Positions 7,197-14,066 of a stretch of 39,798 bases of DNA are shown here, in pieces. Position numbers and translations under genes: made by a program. Positions within the stretch are counted from its first letter, which is position 1; every line of letters starts with the position of its first letter. The DNA is taken from assembly GCA_964629965.1 (NCBI GenBank), contig CAZVRZ010000034.1:1-39798 (forward strand), in the 5' to 3' direction. The DNA comes from CAZVRZ01 sp964629965 (lineage in GTDB: Bacteria > Chloroflexota > Anaerolineae > Anaerolineales > UBA4823). The notes below the pieces were generated by a model. The model worked only from the letters and a program-made list of their open reading frames with translations, did no database searches and was not told the origin of the DNA.

Positions 7197-9508
7197 ATAC
7201 GCTTCAATCCGCGCAGCACCCGCTCGGGGGTGAGAGGATAATCATGGAACCAGACGCCGGTGGCGTCATGGACGGCGGCGATAATGGCACTGGCAACCGG
7301 CAGGAAAGGCATCTCCGCCATGCCGCGCGCTCCCCAGGGACCGATCGGATCGGGATATTCCAGTATCAGGGACTGGACGTGCTCGGGCACATCCAGCACG
7401 GTGGGGATCAGGTAGGTAGAAAGGTGGCGGGTCTGCACGTAGCCATCCTTCTGGATGAAATTCTCCATCAGGGTATGCCCAACAGCCTGCACCACTGCCC
7501 CTTCGATCTGGCCCTGCACCTGCTGCGGGTTGATCGCCCGCCCCACATCATTGGCCGAGATCACATCCAGCACGCGGATATAGCCGCTTTCGATATCGAC
7601 CTCCACCTGGATCGCCTGGGCAACGTAGCCGTAAGAGAAATTGGGCTCCGATTTGCCCGTCTGGGGATCGTAGGGCGTGGTACGCGGCGGGCGATAGATG
7701 TAAGTACCAACGGCGGGGCGATCTTCGGCCGCCCAACGCTGCAGCGCTTCTGCTGCTGCGCCGCGAATGGAATTGCCAGCCATAAAGGTCATGCGCGAAG
7801 CCGACACGCTGCCGGAGTTCTCGGTGTAAGCCGTATCGGACATGCGCAGCTCCACTTTGCTCAAAGGCACGCCCAGCGCCTCGGCGGCCATTTGGGCAAT
7901 GACAGTGTGCGTGCCCTGGCCCACCTCCGCGGCCGCATGGCGCACCACCACCCGCTCGATCTCGGTGTGACCGTGCAGCTCGACAATGGCCGTGCACTGC
8001 TCGGGAGCGCCGAAGGAAAAGCCCACGTTTTTGAAGGCGCAGGCAAAACCCACACCGCGGCGGATGTAGGGCGGAAGTAGAGACGCAATGTTTTGCGTCT
8101 CTACGGATGGTTCATTGGCAGTAGAAAACGCCGCACCGGTGGGTCGCGGGCCAGGCTGCCAGCCCTGGGGGGTTTGCTGCCAACCGGCTGCCTGGGCGCA
8201 CTGTTCCACCACCTGCGGCATGCTGACGCCCTTGGGCAGGGGTGTGCCCACCGAAAGCAGCGAGCCTTCGCGCAGCACGTTGCGCAGGCGCAATTCCACC
8301 GGATCCATGTCCAGCGCTTCCGCCAGGCGGTTCATCTGGGTTTCGGCGGCGAAGGCGCCCTGTGGACCGCCAAAGCCGCGGAAGGCTCCGCCGGGCAGGT
8401 TGTTGGTATACACGCCGTACGAGTCCACGCTGACGTTGGGGATTTCATACGGCCCGGTGCACATCAGAGTGGCATTGCCCAGCACCTTATTGGAGGTATA
8501 CACATACGCGCCGCCGTCTTCGATCACTTCCATGCGGGCGGCGATCACTTTGCCCTCCCGGGTGGCGCCCCAGCGCGCCCGCAAGATGTAGGGGTGGCGT
8601 TTGTGGTGGCCGATGATCGACTCTTCACGCGTCCAAACGATCTTGACCGGGCGCGACAGGCCGCGCTGGTGCAAACGCCAGGCCGCTAGCGCCAGGACAA
8701 TCTGGACAGACATGTCCTCGCGCCCGCCAAAGGCGCCACCAATGGCAGGGTAGATGACGCGCACTTGCTCGGGAGGCAGATCCAGGGCGTGGGCAATCTG
8801 CAATTGATCCTCGTGGGTCCACTGCCCGGCGACGATGACCGTCACCCGGCCCTCTTCATCGATATAACCCAGCCCGGCCTCGGGCTGCAGGTAGGCATGC
8901 TCTTGGGCAGGCGTGCGGTATTCGCCCTCCACGATCACATCCGCCTGGGCCAATGCGGCTTCGGCATCGCCTTTGCGGATGCGGTAATGGCAGAATATAT
9001 TCGAATCGCGGTCGGGGTGCAGGCGCACCGCTTCAGGCTGCATAGCCTGCTCCATATCGGTGACCACCGGCAGGTCTTCGTATTCTACGGCGATCAAGGC
9101 GCAGGCGCGCTGGGCAATCTCTTCCGTCTCGGCAACCACCAGGGCCACCTGGTCGCCAATGAAACGCACCCGGTCGGCAAACGGCTTGCTCGACCCCGGG
9201 CCGCACAGCACGGGCTGGTCATTGGTCGACAGGCCATATTCGTTGACGGGCACATCGGCGGCAGTGAAAACGGCCAGCACGCCGGGCAGAGCCAGCGCGG
9301 CAGCAGCGTCGATGCGGCGGACGATGGCATGCGGCCGGCTGGCAAAAAGGATCTTCATATAAGCCTGGTTCGGAAGGGTGATATCCCCCGGGTACAGGGC
9401 TCGGCCGGTCACTTTGCTAATGGCATCCACTCTTTGGACGGATTGGCCGACAATTGCGCTGAGTACAGCGCGGCTGGGTACAGTGCCGCTGGGTACAGTT
9501 TCCGGCAT
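7193..9508 (-). CDS. Xanthine dehydrogenase-family molybdopterin-binding subunit
   Basis: 771-residue large subunit of the molybdenum hydroxylase family. N-terminal a/b-hammerhead segment (KVTGRALYPGDITLPNQAYMK), Moco motifs GGAFGGRED and GGAFRGFGGPQ, EVGQGTHTVIAQMAAEALG, and the catalytic Glu in GARGMAEMPF. It oxidises a hydroxylatable substrate such as a purine or aldehyde; no FAD or 2Fe-2S subunit gene is in the window. I start at ATG 9508 because AAGGAG lies 9 nt upstream; an ATG at 9532 has no such site. Two in-frame hairpin repeats are present: R1 at the very N-terminus (TVPSGTVPSRAVLSA) and R2 at 8077-8104 (VETQNIASL). First gene of the operon with yqeB, yqeC and mocA. Confidence 0.88.
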   Translation of the reverse strand: MPETVPSGTVPSRAVLSAIVGQSVQRVDAISKVTGRALYPGDITLPNQAYMKILFASRPHAIVRRIDAAAALALPGVLAVFTAADVPVNEYGLSTNDQPVLCGPGSSKPFADRVRFIGDQVALVVAETEEIAQRACALIAVEYEDLPVVTDMEQAMQPEAVRLHPDRDSNIFCHYRIRKGDAEAALAQADVIVEGEYRTPAQEHAYLQPEAGLGYIDEEGRVTVIVAGQWTHEDQLQIAHALDLPPEQVRVIYPAIGGAFGGREDMSVQIVLALAAWRLHQRGLSRPVKIVWTREESIIGHHKRHPYILRARWGATREGKVIAARMEVIEDGGAYVYTSNKVLGNATLMCTGPYEIPNVSVDSYGVYTNNLPGGAFRGFGGPQGAFAAETQMNRLAEALDMDPVELRLRNVLREGSLLSVGTPLPKGVSMPQVVEQCAQAAGWQQTPQGWQPGPRPTGAAFSTANEPSVETQNIASLLPPYIRRGVGFACAFKNVGFSFGAPEQCTAIVELHGHTEIERVVVRHAAAEVGQGTHTVIAQMAAEALGVPLSKVELRMSDTAYTENSGSVSASRMTFMAGNSIRGAAAEALQRWAAEDRPAVGTYIYRPPRTTPYDPQTGKSEPNFSYGYVAQAIQVEVDIESGYIRVLDVISANDVGRAINPQQVQGQIEGAVVQAVGHTLMENFIQKDGYVQTRHLSTYLIPTVLDVPEHVQSLILEYPDPIGPWGARGMAEMPFLPVASAIIAAVHDATGVWFHDYPLTPERVLRGLKRI
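8077..8104. repeat. R2 hairpin inside xdh, 12-bp perfect stem
   Basis: GTAGAGACGCAA (8077-8088), TGTT loop, TTGCGTCTCTAC (8093-8104). Perfect complement within a coding region, falling in a linker between conserved Moco-domain blocks. Confidence 0.85.
9456..9500. repeat. R1 hairpin array at the 5' end of xdh
   Basis: Perfect GCGCTG-AGTA-CAGCGC at 9456-9471 followed by two degenerate GCTGGGTACAG units. It encodes residues ~4-18 of the Xdh subunit, ahead of the conserved domain. Confidence 0.75.
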
Positions 9509-9523
9509 AATGACTCTCCTTGG

Positions 9524-9540
9524 GTGGGTCACAGACCCAC
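9524..9540 (-). promoter_or_regulatory. Hairpin in the xdh 5' leader
   Basis: GTGGGTC-TGT-GACCCAC (minus strand), a perfect 7-bp stem lying between the predicted promoter and the Shine-Dalgarno of xdh. It could influence translation or be another dispersed repeat; nothing more can be said. Confidence 0.45.
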
Positions 9541-9567
9541 TAACATTTCGATCTGCGATCTGGAATC

Positions 9568-9573
9568 ATTATA
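9568..9573 (-). promoter_or_regulatory. -10 box, candidate promoter of the molybdenum hydroxylase operon
   Basis: Perfect TATAAT on the minus strand (9573-9568), about 60 nt upstream of the xdh ATG. No convincing -35 box at 16-18 bp. Confidence 0.4.
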
Positions 9574-9646
9574 CACCAACCATCCTGCTGAGGAATTAAA
9601 ACCCTGTTTGTTTTTTGCGCTAACAACCCCAAACCCCTACTTCAGG

Positions 9647-9652
9647 TATAAT
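9647..9652 (+). promoter_or_regulatory. -10 box, candidate promoter of the kinase operon
   Basis: Perfect TATAAT on the plus strand, 68 nt before the GTG of the first kinase gene, in the divergent 9509-9719 region. The -35 element is weak. A second AT-rich hexamer (TAAAAT) lies at 9697. Confidence 0.35.
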
Positions 9653-9719
9653 GTGATTGGCCGGATTTATATCAGTTCAATTCCCCAAGAGTAATGTAAA
9701 ATAAATATAGGAAGGCCAT

Positions 9720-12700
9720 GTGGAAGGAAGCACAACAACCCAAACACCTAAAAAAACTGAAGGCGAGCTTGGGGAGCGCAAGCCGGAGGGCGACGCCCAC
9801 GAATGGAGCGCCCACAGCAAGGCCCAAGTAGAACGAGAAATCCTGGCAGTCCTGGCGGAATGGCGCAGCAAGACTCTGCACATCATCCTGCGAGTGGCAT
9901 TGGTAGTAGGCGGCCTGGCATTGGTTGCGCTGTTCATGGGCGTATTGCGCACACCCGGGCAACTGCCGGCGGCGCTGCTGCTGCTGGCATTCTACCTGGT
10001 TTTGCTGTTCCTGGCATTCTATAAGGAACTGGACCACCGTGCCCGCGGCCTGGCCTTTCTGACACTGGCATATGGCGCAGGCCTGGTAACGCTGGCACGC
10101 GGCGGGCTGGCAGGATCGGGACGCGAATATTTGATCGTCATCCCGATCCTGGCATTGATCCTGGTGGGAGTGCGCGCCGGTCTACTCATGGCCGCGCTGA
10201 GCGTTGTGGCTCTGGTGGTCTTTGGCATCCTGGCGCAAGCGGGCAAACTGAGCCCCTACCTGATCTACAAAGAAAACCCGCTCAGCCTGGGAAGCTGGGC
10301 GACGGAGGGCGCCTACACCATCATGCTGCTGGCGCTGGCGGTAACGCTGCTGGTGCTGTTCCACCGCTACCTGGTGCGCTCGCTGGAAGCGCAGCGCCAG
10401 GCGGCACTGGAATTGGCCAAAACCCACGCACTGCTGGAAAACTATAGCCAGACCCTGGAGGATAAAGTGGAGGCGCGCACCGGAGACCTGGTCACAGCGA
10501 TGCGCGAGGCAGAAGCAGCCCGCTCCTCCGCCGAGACCGCCAGCAAGGCCAAGAGTGAGTTCCTGGCTAACATGAGCCACGAGATCCGCACCCCGATGAA
10601 TGCGATCATCGGCATGACCGGGCTGCTGCTGGAAACCAACCTGGACCGCCAGCAGCGCGACTTTGCCGATACGGTGCGCAACTCCAGCGAAGCGCTGCTG
10701 ACGATCATCAACGAGATCCTGGATTATTCCAAGATCGAAGCCGGCAAAATGGAACTGGAAAAGCATCCCTTCGAAATTCAAGAATGCATCGAATCGGCGC
10801 TGGACCTGGTGGCCCAACGCGCCTCGCAGAAAGCTCTGGACCTGGCTTACCTGATCGCACCGGATACGCCGGCTGCCATTATCAGCGACTCTACCCGCCT
10901 GCGCCAAATCCTGGTCAACCTGTTAGGCAACGCGGTCAAATTCACCGAAAAGGGTGAGATCGTGGTGACAGCCGAAACGGTCGAAGAACAGGTGGAGCCG
11001 AACGGTAGATGCCAGGTGATCATCCACTTTTCTGTCAAAGACACCGGCATCGGCATTCCCAAAGAGCGAATGAACCGTCTATTCCAATCCTTCAGCCAGG
11101 TGGATGCTTCGACGACACGCAAATACGGCGGCTCTGGCCTGGGGTTGGCCATCTGTAAGTACCTGTGTGAAATGATGGGCGGGCGCATCTGGGTTGAAAG
11201 CAGCACCGGTCAGGATGGCAAACCTTGCGGCTCAACCTTCCATTTCACCATCACAGCTGAAGAAACCGAAAGCCGGCGGCAGGTTTACGTGGCCGATACC
11301 AAGGCGCACCTGTACGGCAAACGCATCCTGATCGTAGACGACAACCCCACCAATCGCCAGATCCTGACGCTGCAGACGCAGTCGTGGGGAATGAGATGCC
11401 TGGCGCTTGCCGGCGGCAAGGAAGCGCTGGAGGTGCTGCAGGCAGGCGAACGATTTGACCTGGCGATCCTGGATATGCAAATGCCCGAGATGGATGGGTT
11501 GATGACGGCGGAGGCTATCCGGCAGGTAAGCGAAGCGCACGGGCAGCGTTCTGCAGCGCCCATGCCGCTGGTGATGCTGACCTCGCTGGGCCGGCGCGAG
11601 GAAGATCCCCGCATGGCGTTGTTCGCGGCCTTCCTGACCAAGCCGGTCAAGGCCTCGCAGTTGTACGATGCGCTCATTATGGTGCTAGCGGGAGATATGG
11701 TCCAGCAGTTGGAAAGCGGGCGCGCAGAATCTACCGACGAAACCGCAGGCGGTATACCCGGCACAGTTAAGCAGCAGCCGTGGGCAGTGCCCGACTCCAA
11801 CTATGATGCCACCCTGGCCGAGCGGCTGCCGCTGCGCATTCTGCTGGCGGAGGACAATTCTACCAACCAAAAGCTGGCTCTGCTGATGCTGGAGCGCTTT
11901 GGCTACCGGGCCGATGTGGCTGCAAACGGCTTAGAAGTCATCGAAGCCCTGAACCGCACCCTGCCGAGCAGTACCCTGCCGAGCAGTACCCTGCCGAGCA
12001 GTACCCTGCTCACGCACCAGCTCTACGATGTGATCTTCATGGATATGCAAATGCCGGAGATGGACGGCCTGGAAGCTACCCGCAAGATCCGCAGCGAACT
12101 GTACGCCGGTGAGCCCGAGCGCCAGCCGCGCATCATTGCCATGACAGCCAACGTGATGCAAGGAGACCGAGAGGTCTGCCTGAAAGCCGGCATGGATGAT
12201 TACATTGGCAAGCCTATTTCGGCGCAAAGCCTGGCGGCGGCTTTGAAGCGCTGCAAACCTGGACGCGCAGTGAATTTGTGGACGAATGGAGCGCCCACGA
12301 ATGGAGCGCCCACGAATGGAGCACCCGTGCAGGCAGAGAGCGTGGACAAATTGGGCGCAGGAGAGCAGACGCGCACGAATGAGGTGCACACGAACGAGGT
12401 ACCCACGAATGAGGTGCCCATGAATAAGCCGGCGGTCAAAGAGCAGCTGCTAGACCTGCACGCCCTGAAGACGCTCAAGGCCACCCTGGGCAAGCGGGCA
12501 GAAAGCATGCTGCCAGAACTGACCCGCTCGTTTTTTGACGACGCGAGCAACCTGATCCGCGAAGCCCGGCAGGCTTTGGAAGAAGATAATACCGCGGATC
12601 TGCGCCGGCACGCACACACTTTGAAATCTACCAGCGCCAGTTTTGGCGCCTGGAGAGTATCGGCTGCTAGCCAGGAATTGGAAACTCTGGTGCTACAGAA

Positions 12701-12965
12701 CAGCGCGGTGAAAAACAGTACGTTGGGGCCGGCGGCTGCAGGCGAATTGACCGACCGACCATCGCCGCGAGGGCCGGCGCAATGGGCAAAAAGCGCAGCC
12801 GGTTTGCTAGATAAAATATCCGCCGAATTTGAATTGGTCAAACCGGCTTTAGAAGCGTATCTGTCCGCTGAATACAGCGGGGCTTGCGCTGAGCACAGCG
12901 CCCAAAGCGGGGCTTGCGCTGAGTACAGCGCCCACAGCGGCGAGAAAAGTGAGAATAAATTATGA
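9720..12965 (+). CDS. Hybrid histidine kinase 1: membrane domain-HisKA-HATPase-REC-REC-Hpt
   Basis: 1081 residues. Residues ~53-215 hold about five or six membrane segments without a known periplasmic sensor; then a coiled coil (~222-280), HisKA with His287 in NMSHEIRTPMNAI, HATPase (DTGIGIP ~441-447, GGSGLGLAI ~470-478), REC1 with Asp585, REC2 with Asp775, and Hpt with His966 in AHTLKS. This is an unorthodox four-step phosphorelay kinase in one chain. Start is GTG 9720, five bases after GGAAGG; the ATG at 9718 is out of frame. Three segments are repeat-derived: LPSSTLPSSTLPSSTLL in REC2 (~748-763), TNGAP/TNEVP tandems between REC2 and Hpt (~855-902), and a C-terminal AEYSGACAEHS tail. It overlaps the next gene by 4 nt. 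Confidence 0.93.
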   Translation: MEGSTTTQTPKKTEGELGERKPEGDAHEWSAHSKAQVEREILAVLAEWRSKTLHIILRVALVVGGLALVALFMGVLRTPGQLPAALLLLAFYLVLLFLAFYKELDHRARGLAFLTLAYGAGLVTLARGGLAGSGREYLIVIPILALILVGVRAGLLMAALSVVALVVFGILAQAGKLSPYLIYKENPLSLGSWATEGAYTIMLLALAVTLLVLFHRYLVRSLEAQRQAALELAKTHALLENYSQTLEDKVEARTGDLVTAMREAEAARSSAETASKAKSEFLANMSHEIRTPMNAIIGMTGLLLETNLDRQQRDFADTVRNSSEALLTIINEILDYSKIEAGKMELEKHPFEIQECIESALDLVAQRASQKALDLAYLIAPDTPAAIISDSTRLRQILVNLLGNAVKFTEKGEIVVTAETVEEQVEPNGRCQVIIHFSVKDTGIGIPKERMNRLFQSFSQVDASTTRKYGGSGLGLAICKYLCEMMGGRIWVESSTGQDGKPCGSTFHFTITAEETESRRQVYVADTKAHLYGKRILIVDDNPTNRQILTLQTQSWGMRCLALAGGKEALEVLQAGERFDLAILDMQMPEMDGLMTAEAIRQVSEAHGQRSAAPMPLVMLTSLGRREEDPRMALFAAFLTKPVKASQLYDALIMVLAGDMVQQLESGRAESTDETAGGIPGTVKQQPWAVPDSNYDATLAERLPLRILLAEDNSTNQKLALLMLERFGYRADVAANGLEVIEALNRTLPSSTLPSSTLPSSTLLTHQLYDVIFMDMQMPEMDGLEATRKIRSELYAGEPERQPRIIAMTANVMQGDREVCLKAGMDDYIGKPISAQSLAAALKRCKPGRAVNLWTNGAPTNGAPTNGAPVQAESVDKLGAGEQTRTNEVHTNEVPTNEVPMNKPAVKEQLLDLHALKTLKATLGKRAESMLPELTRSFFDDASNLIREARQALEEDNTADLRRHAHTLKSTSASFGAWRVSAASQELETLVLQNSAVKNSTLGPAAAGELTDRPSPRGPAQWAKSAAGLLDKISAEFELVKPALEAYLSAEYSGACAEHSAQSGACAEYSAHSGEKSENKL
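11958..12011. repeat. 15-nt tandem repeat with R1 hairpins inserted in REC2 of kinase 1
   Basis: Three units of ACCCTGCCGAGCAGT. The last gives the perfect hairpin GAGCAG-TACC-CTGCTC (11996-12011); the inner units keep a GCAG-TACC-CTGC core. The three paralogous receivers in the window lack this segment, so it is an insertion of about 17-20 codons. Confidence 0.9.
12282..12419. repeat. Two 15-nt tandem arrays (R3) in the REC2-Hpt linker of kinase 1
   Basis: ACGAATGGAGCGCCC three times (12282-12326), then ACGAATGAGGTGCCC-like three times (12375-12419). Both are in frame and give TNGAP and TNEVP repeats. Related ACGAAT units occur at 9798, 26674-26703 and 29029-29180. Confidence 0.85.
12865..12931. 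repeat. Three R1 hairpins at the 3' end of kinase 1
   Basis: CCGCTG-AATA-CAGCGG (12865-12880), GCGCTG-AGCA-CAGCGC (12886-12901) and GCGCTG-AGTA-CAGCGC (12916-12931). All stems are perfect; loops vary by one base from RGTA. They encode the C-terminal tail after the Hpt domain. Confidence 0.85.
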
Positions 12966-14056
12966 CTGACATCCAAGATGGGATTAATCAACCACGCGGC
13001 ATTGTATTGGTAGTGGACGATAATTTGCTCAACCGCACCCTGCTGGCGACCAGCCTGGAAGAAGAGGGGTACACTGTGCAAACGGCCGTGGACGGTTTGA
13101 AAGCGCTTGAAATGCTCCACAGCGCATCTTATGATGTGGTGCTGCTGGACCTGTTGATGCCCAAGATGGACGGCTACCAGGTGCTGGAGCAAATGAAGCA
13201 GGACGAACAGTTGAGGCACCTGCCAGTGATCATCATTTCTGCGTTGGATGAGATGGAAAGCGTGGTGCGCTGTATCGAGATGGGGGCCACAGATTATATG
13301 ACCAAGCCCTTCGACCCCACCGTTCTACGAGCGCGCATGAACGCTTCTTTGGTCAGCAAACGCCTGCGCGACCTGGAACAGGCCCACTTGCGCGCCATCC
13401 AGATCGAACGCGAACGCGCCGACCAACTGCTGCTGAACGTGCTGCCCAAGCCCATCGCCGATAAACTAAAGCAAGGGCAAGAGACGATCGCCGAAAGTTT
13501 TCCAGATGTGACCGTCTTGTTTGCAGATGTAGTGGACTTTACCCGCTGGGCAGCCAACCGGGCGCCAACCGAGCTGCTGGACCTGCTCAATACGGTATTT
13601 TCTTCTTTCGATAACCTGGCAGAAAAATATGGGGTGGAAAAGATCAAGACCATCGGCGACGAATACATGGTAGCCGGTGGGTTGCCCATTCCACGCCCCG
13701 ATCACGCCGAGGCCATCGCCAACCTGGCGCTGGATATGCTGGCAGCCTATAACTCGTTGGACGTCATCCGGCGGGAAGGCTTGCGGCTTCGCATTGGGAT
13801 CAACACCGGCCCGGTGATCGCCGGGGTGATCGGATTCAAGAAGTTCATTTACGATATGTGGGGCGACACGGTCAACACCGCCAGCCGCATGCAAACCCAC
13901 GGCGAAGACAACACCATCCAGGTAACCCCCAGCACGTACCAGCGCTTGAAGGATGCTTACACGTTCACCGAAAAGGGAGAGATCCAGATCAAAAGCAAGG
14001 GCTTTATGCGCACTTACTTGCTCACTGGGCGGAAAACTACTGCTGGTTTGCCTTAG
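12962..14056 (+). CDS. Response regulator with class III adenylate cyclase output
   Basis: 364 residues. REC at ~14-128 with phospho-Asp63 (VLLDLLMPKMDG) and Lys in YMTKPFD; helical linker (~130-155) ending LLLNVLPKPIADKL; class III cyclase domain (~180-360). Metal ligands are Asp189 (LFADVVDF) and Asp233 (TIGDEYM), substrate-selecting residues are Lys229 (EKIKT) and Asp298 (IYDMWGD), and transition-state residues are Asn305 and Arg309. The Lys/Asp pair predicts ATP, hence cAMP synthesis. The ATG overlaps the stop of kinase 1 (ATGA), so this is probably a phosphorylation target of that kinase or its neighbours. Cytoplasmic. Confidence 0.93.
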   Translation: MTDIQDGINQPRGIVLVVDDNLLNRTLLATSLEEEGYTVQTAVDGLKALEMLHSASYDVVLLDLLMPKMDGYQVLEQMKQDEQLRHLPVIIISALDEMESVVRCIEMGATDYMTKPFDPTVLRARMNASLVSKRLRDLEQAHLRAIQIERERADQLLLNVLPKPIADKLKQGQETIAESFPDVTVLFADVVDFTRWAANRAPTELLDLLNTVFSSFDNLAEKYGVEKIKTIGDEYMVAGGLPIPRPDHAEAIANLALDMLAAYNSLDVIRREGLRLRIGINTGPVIAGVIGFKKFIYDMWGDTVNTASRMQTHGEDNTIQVTPSTYQRLKDAYTFTEKGEIQIKSKGFMRTYLLTGRKTTAGLP

Positions 14057-14066
14057 ACCGGACTAA

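Noticed and set aside
6315..9508. Selenocysteine codon in the 'selenium-dependent' hydroxylase genes
   Set aside because: No in-frame TGA occurs in the conserved part of xdh, yqeB or yqeC; the selenium in this group is a cofactor, not Sec.
12282..12419. Possible CRISPR array
   Set aside because: Units are 15 nt in direct tandem without spacers, in frame in a coding sequence, and no cas genes are present.
12200..13219. 339-residue minus-strand open frame over the kinase 1/cyclase junction
   Set aside because: Antisense to two receiver/Hpt and cyclase domains with intact catalytic motifs.
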